Origin: Desulfobacteraceae bacterium | GTDB taxonomy: Bacteria > Desulfobacterota > Desulfobacteria > Desulfobacterales > UBA11574 | Assembly (NCBI GenBank): GCA_003486165.1 | Contig: DNGT01000233.1 | Span: 1-9,774 of the forward strand | Direction of reading: 5' to 3' | DNA length: 9,774 nt | Shown: positions 6,198-9,774 of the stretch, piece after piece | Numbering within the stretch: the stretch's first letter is position 1 | Layout of the letters: every line of letters starts with the position of its first letter | The notes under the pieces: generated by a model | The model's input: only the letters and a program-made list of their open reading frames with translations | Databases searched by the model: none | What the model was told of the DNA's origin: nothing | Translations under genes and position numbers: made by a program

Positions 6198-7175
6198 TCA
6201 AGGAATCAAAAGCGTGGACCCGGTGGTCTTACGATCCTCGAGGTCCTGATGGGCTCTTGAAGCCTCGGCCAAGGGGTATGTCTGTCGAACCTCGATCTTA
6301 ACCACACCTTTATCCACCACTTCGAACAAATCGCGAGCATGGGCAAGTAAATCCTCCCGACTGGCGGTATATGCCATAAGGCTCGGCCGGGTGAGGAACA
6401 AAGAACCCTTGGCGGCGAGAATTCCCGTGTCTATGGGCGGAATCGGGCCCGAAGACTGGCCAAAACTAACCATCATCCCCATGGGGCGCAGGCAGTCGAG
6501 TGATTTCACGAATGTGGATTGGCCCACGGAGTCATATACCACGTCAACACCTTTTTTTTTCGTAATCTCTTTTACCCGTGAGACAAAATCTTCGTCCCGG
6601 TAGAGGATGGGATGATCACAGCCATGGCTTGCCGCCAGATCAGCCTTTTCAGGCGAACCCACCGTTCCGATCACCGAGGCTCCCAAATATTTGGCCCACT
6701 GGCAGACAATCAAACCAACGCCGCCGGCCGCGGCATGGATCAAGATGCGATCGCCTGCTTTTACCTTATAACAGCCGTGCAAAAGATACCGAGCGGTCAT
6801 CCCTTGAAGCATCATGGCTCCCGCCTGTCGGGTTGAAATAAACTCCGGAAGTTTTACCAGGCGATGGGCCGGCATGACTCTGGCTTCGGCATAAGCGCCG
6901 GGCGGCAACCCTGCATATGCAACACGGTCTCCTTTTGTGAATTCGTTCACCCCCTCACCAACGGCTTCAACAACACCGGCACCTTCCATTCCGGGTATGG
7001 CCGGCAGCGAAGGCAACGGATAGAGGCCGGTACGGTGATACACATCAATGAAATTGAGGCCAACGGCTTCCTGGCGAATCAATATTTCACCTGTTTTTGG
7101 TTGTCCCGGATCATACGCTTCCCAGCGTAACACCTCAGAGCCACCGGTTTCATGCATAATAACGGCTTTTACCAT
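6198..7175 (-). CDS. Zinc-independent NADPH:quinone oxidoreductase (MDR family)
   Basis: A 325-residue protein, the normal length for the QOR branch of the medium-chain dehydrogenase/reductase superfamily. It starts MVKAVIMHETGGSEVL, a typical QOR N terminus. It has NFIDVYHRTGLY (41-52), the cofactor-binding AAAGGVG loop (148-154) of the Rossmann domain and GSTLLIP at the C terminus. The catalytic-zinc Cys/His pattern of alcohol dehydrogenases is absent. Known members reduce quinones or activated alkenes with NADPH in the cytoplasm; the physiological substrate here is unknown. The frame is open 23 codons further upstream, but the ATG at 7173-7175 has an excellent GGAGGAGG ribosome binding site 4 nt before it and matches the family's start. 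It heads a close-packed - strand set that continues into the YpsA-like gene. Confidence 0.92.
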   Translation of the reverse strand: MVKAVIMHETGGSEVLRWEAYDPGQPKTGEILIRQEAVGLNFIDVYHRTGLYPLPSLPAIPGMEGAGVVEAVGEGVNEFTKGDRVAYAGLPPGAYAEARVMPAHRLVKLPEFISTRQAGAMMLQGMTARYLLHGCYKVKAGDRILIHAAAGGVGLIVCQWAKYLGASVIGTVGSPEKADLAASHGCDHPILYRDEDFVSRVKEITKKKGVDVVYDSVGQSTFVKSLDCLRPMGMMVSFGQSSGPIPPIDTGILAAKGSLFLTRPSLMAYTASREDLLAHARDLFEVVDKGVVKIEVRQTYPLAEASRAHQDLEDRKTTGSTLLIP

Positions 7176-7398
7176 ATAGCCTCCTCCCCCTGTTTCCCCA
7201 GTTAGGCAACGATCTTGTCTTCGCCATACCTGAAAACAGTGCATTCAATGGACTTTTTTTCGGCGATACCTATTTATATTCACTTAAACTGAGCGATTAT
7301 CGAGCTTGCCGCTTTTAAAAATATAAGTCGATATATTTTCCCATGTTGTTTATGATCAATTAGGGTATTATCATTTTTACCAAGTTTATGAAATTTCA

Positions 7399-7596
7399 TC
7401 AAGGTAAAGGCTCATCCGTGTATGCAACGTTAGTTTCCTCTGATTTATAAAGATGCAACCGCTTTCCTGATCGAACATCTTCAACCCAGTCAGGATTGAA
7501 GCTTCCTACAGCAAACTGCAGGGATTCTTCGACTGTAAGGAATTCTATTAATTTATATTCGCTCGCTAACCCCTTTGCTGTGAATTTATTTTGCAC
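7399..7596 (-). CDS. Small hypothetical protein overlapping the DUF4197 gene
   Basis: An ORF of about 65 codons from a GTG at 7594-7596 (a TTG at 7603-7605 gives 68). It overlaps the last codons of the DUF4197 gene by 11 nt. I do not recognise the family. The sequence is soluble-looking and acidic-aromatic, with EYKLIEFLTVEESLQFAV, NPDWVEDVRSG and LHLYKSEE. It has a plausible globular composition rather than the Ser/Arg/Pro-rich look of a shadow frame. No Shine-Dalgarno sequence is evident, so translation would depend on coupling to the upstream gene. Its stop at 7399-7401 is followed by about 220 bp with no gene up to the quinone oxidoreductase start. It may be a real last cistron or a remnant. 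Confidence 0.45.
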   Translation of the reverse strand: MQNKFTAKGLASEYKLIEFLTVEESLQFAVGSFNPDWVEDVRSGKRLHLYKSEETNVAYTDEPLP

Positions 7597-8359
7597 CAAA
7601 TACAAGCTTTAATAAATCCGTCGTTCGCTTGGCAGGGTTCTGGCGGATGGCCGCTTCTTCCTTGGCCATGTAATAGAAGATTCCGTCCATCCCTTTCTCA
7701 ACGACATGATCTGTCAAGTCAGCTTTCACGTCCGGAACAAAAGGAACGGATTGATATTCTTTCATAACGCTGTCATAAGCCTGAAGAGCTCCCACTTCGG
7801 AAAGGCTTTTATTGACAACGGGTTCCATCTCTTTTGCAAGAGATGGAGACATTTTACCTCTAAAATATTGGGTGGCAGCGTCTTCCGGTCCTTTATATAT
7901 CTTCTTAACATCTTCAAAACTCATTTGAGTAATCGCCTGTGAGAAAATTTTTTTTGCCTTTGGGGTCGCTACTTCCGCAGCCCGGTTGAGTTTCAACTCC
8001 AAGTCTTTAAGCAAAGCGGACATACCAACTTTATCCAACACAGACTTTACGGTGTCTAATTGTTTTGGTAACGGGATATGAACGTTTGAGTCTGCATTAA
8101 AGCCGTCCGAACGGCCTAGCCTGGAAACCACATTCTCCGAACCGACACGAAGCGCATCTTTAAGCCCAGCTCCGATTTCCTCTACAGTTAGACCAGATTT
8201 CTCGCTGCTTTTCTCGTAAGTTTTGAGAAGATCTGTTCCCTTCTCTAACCAATTATTCCCTGCTTCTGCTGCGCCGAATATTAACAAAATCGTGATAAAT
8301 AACATGACTGTAATCATTATTAATTGATGCTTTAAAAATTTCAGAAAATTTTTATGCAT
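7586..8359 (-). CDS. Secreted DUF4197 domain protein
   Basis: A 257-residue protein with a cleavable Sec signal. It has a lysine-rich start MHKNFLKFLK, a hydrophobic core at about 13-30 and an AEA site before GNNW (about 33/34), so the mature protein is probably periplasmic. The mature part begins with a LEKGTDLLK helix. It contains GLTVEEIGAGLKDALRVGSENVV and ends with FYYMAKEEAAIRQNPAKRTTDLLKLVFG, the conserved C-terminal block of DUF4197. The family is mostly helical and of unknown function. The frame is open a further 22 codons upstream. The ATG at 8357-8359 is preferred because GGAG sits 9 nt before it and the protein then begins directly with the signal peptide. Two other ATGs lie 2 and 3 codons upstream. 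It is 87 bp behind the EVE gene, and the small ORF overlaps its 3' end. Confidence 0.85.
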   Translation of the reverse strand: MHKNFLKFLKHQLIMITVMLFITILLIFGAAEAGNNWLEKGTDLLKTYEKSSEKSGLTVEEIGAGLKDALRVGSENVVSRLGRSDGFNADSNVHIPLPKQLDTVKSVLDKVGMSALLKDLELKLNRAAEVATPKAKKIFSQAITQMSFEDVKKIYKGPEDAATQYFRGKMSPSLAKEMEPVVNKSLSEVGALQAYDSVMKEYQSVPFVPDVKADLTDHVVEKGMDGIFYYMAKEEAAIRQNPAKRTTDLLKLVFGAK

Positions 8360-8446
8360 GATCATCATCTCCACAATAGGGTTGTTTAAATAATTTTTCG
8401 AGATAGAAATTGACGTCTTTTTCACTAAAGGTCTTTTGATCTTTGA

Positions 8447-8935
8447 TCAAGGATTTTCCGAAAATCCCTCGCGGGTTCCCATTGCGACGATTATATCGAA
8501 CTCTTTGGCGGTCACAGGCTGGATTGAAAGGCGCATTCCCTTGAGAAGCAGCATCATGTTTTCGAGTCCTGGAACCGTCCTCAGTCTGGCCAGAGGAATC
8601 GGTTCGGCAAATTGACTCTCGAAACAAATGTCCACCATATACCAAATGGGATTTTCAGGTGTGCTTTTCGGATCAAAGTGTTTACTTTTCGGATCCCATG
8701 CCGTGAAATCCGGATATCCGGTCTTGACAACTCTTGCGGTTCCCACCACCGAGGGCTTGACGACACTGTGGTAAAACAGAACACGATCTCCGGTGCGCAT
8801 CTTATCCCTCATAAAATTGCGAGCCTGATAGTTACGAACACCGTCCCAGCACTCGGTCTGATTGGGACTGTTTTTCAAGTCCATAATCGAAAATTCACTC
8901 GGTTCTGATTTCATCAACCAGCAATTTACCGTCAT
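8447..8935 (-). CDS. EVE domain protein
   Basis: A 162-residue protein that is essentially one EVE domain. The conserved N terminus CWLMKSEPSEFSIMDL is followed by CWDGVRNYQARNFMRDKMRTGDRVLFYHS and GTARVV, and the domain closes with PENPIWYMVDI and a C-terminal LLLKGMRLSIQPVT block. EVE domains are related to PUA and YTH folds and bind modified nucleic-acid bases. Single-domain bacterial members are widespread housekeeping-type proteins, while fusions to nucleases occur in defence systems. Nothing here points to a defence role. The frame extends 26 codons further upstream, but the ATG at 8933-8935 is chosen because TTGGAG lies 5 nt before it and the family starts at this point. It lies 96 bp downstream of tpx on the same strand. 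Confidence 0.92.
   Translation of the reverse strand: MTVNCWLMKSEPSEFSIMDLKNSPNQTECWDGVRNYQARNFMRDKMRTGDRVLFYHSVVKPSVVGTARVVKTGYPDFTAWDPKSKHFDPKSTPENPIWYMVDICFESQFAEPIPLARLRTVPGLENMMLLLKGMRLSIQPVTAKEFDIIVAMGTREGFSENP
8451..8467. repeat. Perfect palindrome at the 3' end of the EVE gene
   Basis: GGATTTTCCGAAAATCC is an 8-bp inverted repeat with a single central base, overlapping the last codons of the EVE gene. Next to it, at 8435-8449, lies a second inverted repeat, TTGATC-3 nt-GATCAA. Neither is followed by a T run on either strand, so they do not read as an intrinsic terminator. They may be a protein site, an mRNA-end structure or chance. Confidence 0.35.
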
Positions 8936-9031
8936 TTCAACTCCAAGTGTAATTCCTCGTGAAACGTTATAGGCTAAATCGATGAATTCAAGTATGTTAA
9001 AGGTTCTCATCAATTTTCATGCAAGAGTTAG

Positions 9032-9535
9032 TTAAGACAGTGCGGCCAGTGCGGCCTCGTAATTCGGCTCCTGCACAATTTCCGGGACCTGTTCCGTGTA
9101 TATGACTTTTACGGACTCATCAATAATAACAACGGCCCTGGACATCAATCCCGTCAGGGGACCGCTCGTTATTTTTACCCCATAATCCTTTCCAAAAGCC
9201 TCGGAACGAAAACTCGACAACGACAGCACATCATCAATACCTTCGGCCCCGCAAAACCTTTCGTGAGCAAACGGCAGATCCGCTGAAACGCAAAGGACAA
9301 CGCTGTTTTCAAGCTTGGCGGCTTCCACGTTAAATCTGCGAACCGAAGTTGCGCATACCTGGGTGTCAATACTCGGGAAAATATTTAAAACGATGCGTTT
9401 TCCATCAAAATCGTCGAGAGTTGTCTCGGAAAGGTCCCTTTTGGTTAGCGTAAAGGCAGGGGCCTTTTCACCGACTTTTGGTAAATCGCCAATGGTTTCA
9501 ATGGGTGTGCCTTTTAATGTAATTGTTGCCATCAT
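9032..9535 (-). CDS. tpx: Thiol peroxidase (Tpx), atypical 2-Cys peroxiredoxin
   Basis: A 167-residue protein of the usual Tpx length. The peroxidatic cysteine lies in PSIDTQVCATSVRRFN (Cys61) and the resolving cysteine in RFCGAEGI (Cys95), the same spacing as in E. coli Tpx. GPLTGLMSRAVVIID and YTEQVPEI complete the family pattern. It reduces hydrogen and lipid peroxides using thioredoxin, and acts in the cytoplasm or periplasm depending on species; no signal peptide is present here. The start is one of two adjacent ATGs (9533-9535 or 9530-9532). Ribosome binding sequence is weak (AAGAGCAAG), which favours the second ATG. It lies 153 bp behind the YwbE-family gene, far enough to have its own promoter, although no good promoter is visible. 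Confidence 0.95.
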   Translation of the reverse strand: MMATITLKGTPIETIGDLPKVGEKAPAFTLTKRDLSETTLDDFDGKRIVLNIFPSIDTQVCATSVRRFNVEAAKLENSVVLCVSADLPFAHERFCGAEGIDDVLSLSSFRSEAFGKDYGVKITSGPLTGLMSRAVVIIDESVKVIYTEQVPEIVQEPNYEAALAALS

Positions 9536-9688
9536 CTTGCTCTTTTTTAATTATCTTAAGGGTTCTGAAAACTTTTATTGTGATGCCTGATCTATTATTG
9601 GAATGAATGATCTGAGGTTCTCTACTTATCTACATTCCTTTCAAGCATTCGATCAGTATACAAAACATATACTTGACCCGATACCCCT
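9536..9688. promoter_or_regulatory. Gap between the YwbE-family gene and tpx
   Basis: The gap of 153 bp contains an inverted repeat GTATA-7 nt-TATAC at 9656-9672. It also holds AT-rich sequence with a GATAAT box (- strand, about 9552-9557) near the tpx start, without a matching -35. It probably holds the tpx promoter, but no specific site can be supported. Confidence 0.2.
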
Positions 9689-9774
9689 TTACTTTAATAT
9701 TTCCTTTACCCGCCCGACTTCACCATTTTCTAAACGGACTTTAATGCCATGGGGGTGAGTCGGCGATTTTGTCA
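9689..9774 (-). CDS. YwbE family protein, 3' end only
   Basis: The last 27 codons and the stop (TAA at 9689-9691) of a gene entering from the right edge. The readable frame is TKSPTHPHGIKVRLENGEVG followed by RVKEILK. This matches the conserved C terminus of the short YwbE family (about 60-70 residues), whose hallmark is HPHGIKVRL followed by GxVGRV. The family function is not established. The rest of the gene is outside the window, so intactness cannot be checked. Confidence 0.85.
   Translation of the reverse strand, partial: TKSPTHPHGIKVRLENGEVGRVKEILK

Noticed and set aside
6578..6841. Arg/Pro-rich + strand frames opposite the quinone oxidoreductase
   Set aside because: Typical shadow frames of a GC-richer gene; no motif.
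7176..7244. A 23-codon N-terminal extension of the quinone oxidoreductase
   Set aside because: The family starts at MVKAV, and a near-perfect ribosome binding site lies directly before that ATG.
7300..7325. Possible + strand terminator AGCG...CGCT followed by TTTT
   Set aside because: The stem is 4 bp with competing pairings, and there is no + strand gene upstream to terminate.
8447..8935. EVE domain as part of a defence system
   Set aside because: It is a single-domain protein beside tpx and DUF4197, with no nuclease, helicase or methyltransferase partner.

Overview
The window looks like a chromosomal segment of a Gram-negative bacterium of moderate GC content with AT-rich gaps. A lipoprotein signal, a PilZ receptor, a DUF4197 secreted protein and a GEMM-I-type cyclic-di-GMP riboswitch together suggest Desulfobacterota (former Deltaproteobacteria). 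That placement is inference from gene content, not from a marker gene. Most of the window is housekeeping or hypothetical genes. I see no tRNA, rRNA, insertion sequence, CRISPR array or phage gene.

Layout. On the + strand are the 3' end of an EttA-type ABC-F ATPase (1-185) and a complete phosphoglucomutase (324-1949). Everything after that is on the - strand. Read in the direction of transcription, from the right edge, there is the 3' end of a YwbE-family gene, thiol peroxidase (tpx), an EVE-domain protein, a secreted DUF4197 protein and a small overlapping ORF. Next comes a set of close-packed genes: a zinc-independent quinone oxidoreductase, a YpsA-like 'molybdenum carrier' protein fused to a DUF6794-like domain, a cupin remnant, and a phosphoglycolate-phosphatase-like HAD hydrolase. 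After an AT-rich gap lies the riboswitch region, and finally an SMP-30-like lipoprotein followed by a PilZ protein.

The most notable part is 3699-4219 on the - strand. An RNA of about 65-85 nt there matches the conserved core of GEMM-I (class I) c-di-GMP riboswitches almost position by position. It has a GNRA-capped hairpin, the GAC and AAAGCC core segments, and the equivalents of the three ligand-contacting bases G20, A47 and C92. Its 3' segment can instead pair with downstream sequence to make an intrinsic terminator ending in nine T, so a c-di-GMP 'ON' switch is predicted. The positions equivalent to the G21-C46 pair appear swapped to C-G. The only thing downstream, before a second strong terminator, is an unrecognised 74-codon ORF with no visible ribosome binding site. 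The switch therefore either drives an undescribed small protein or is left in front of a decayed target gene. A PilZ protein, the usual protein receptor for the same messenger, is encoded about 1.8 kb further downstream on the same strand, behind the lipoprotein.
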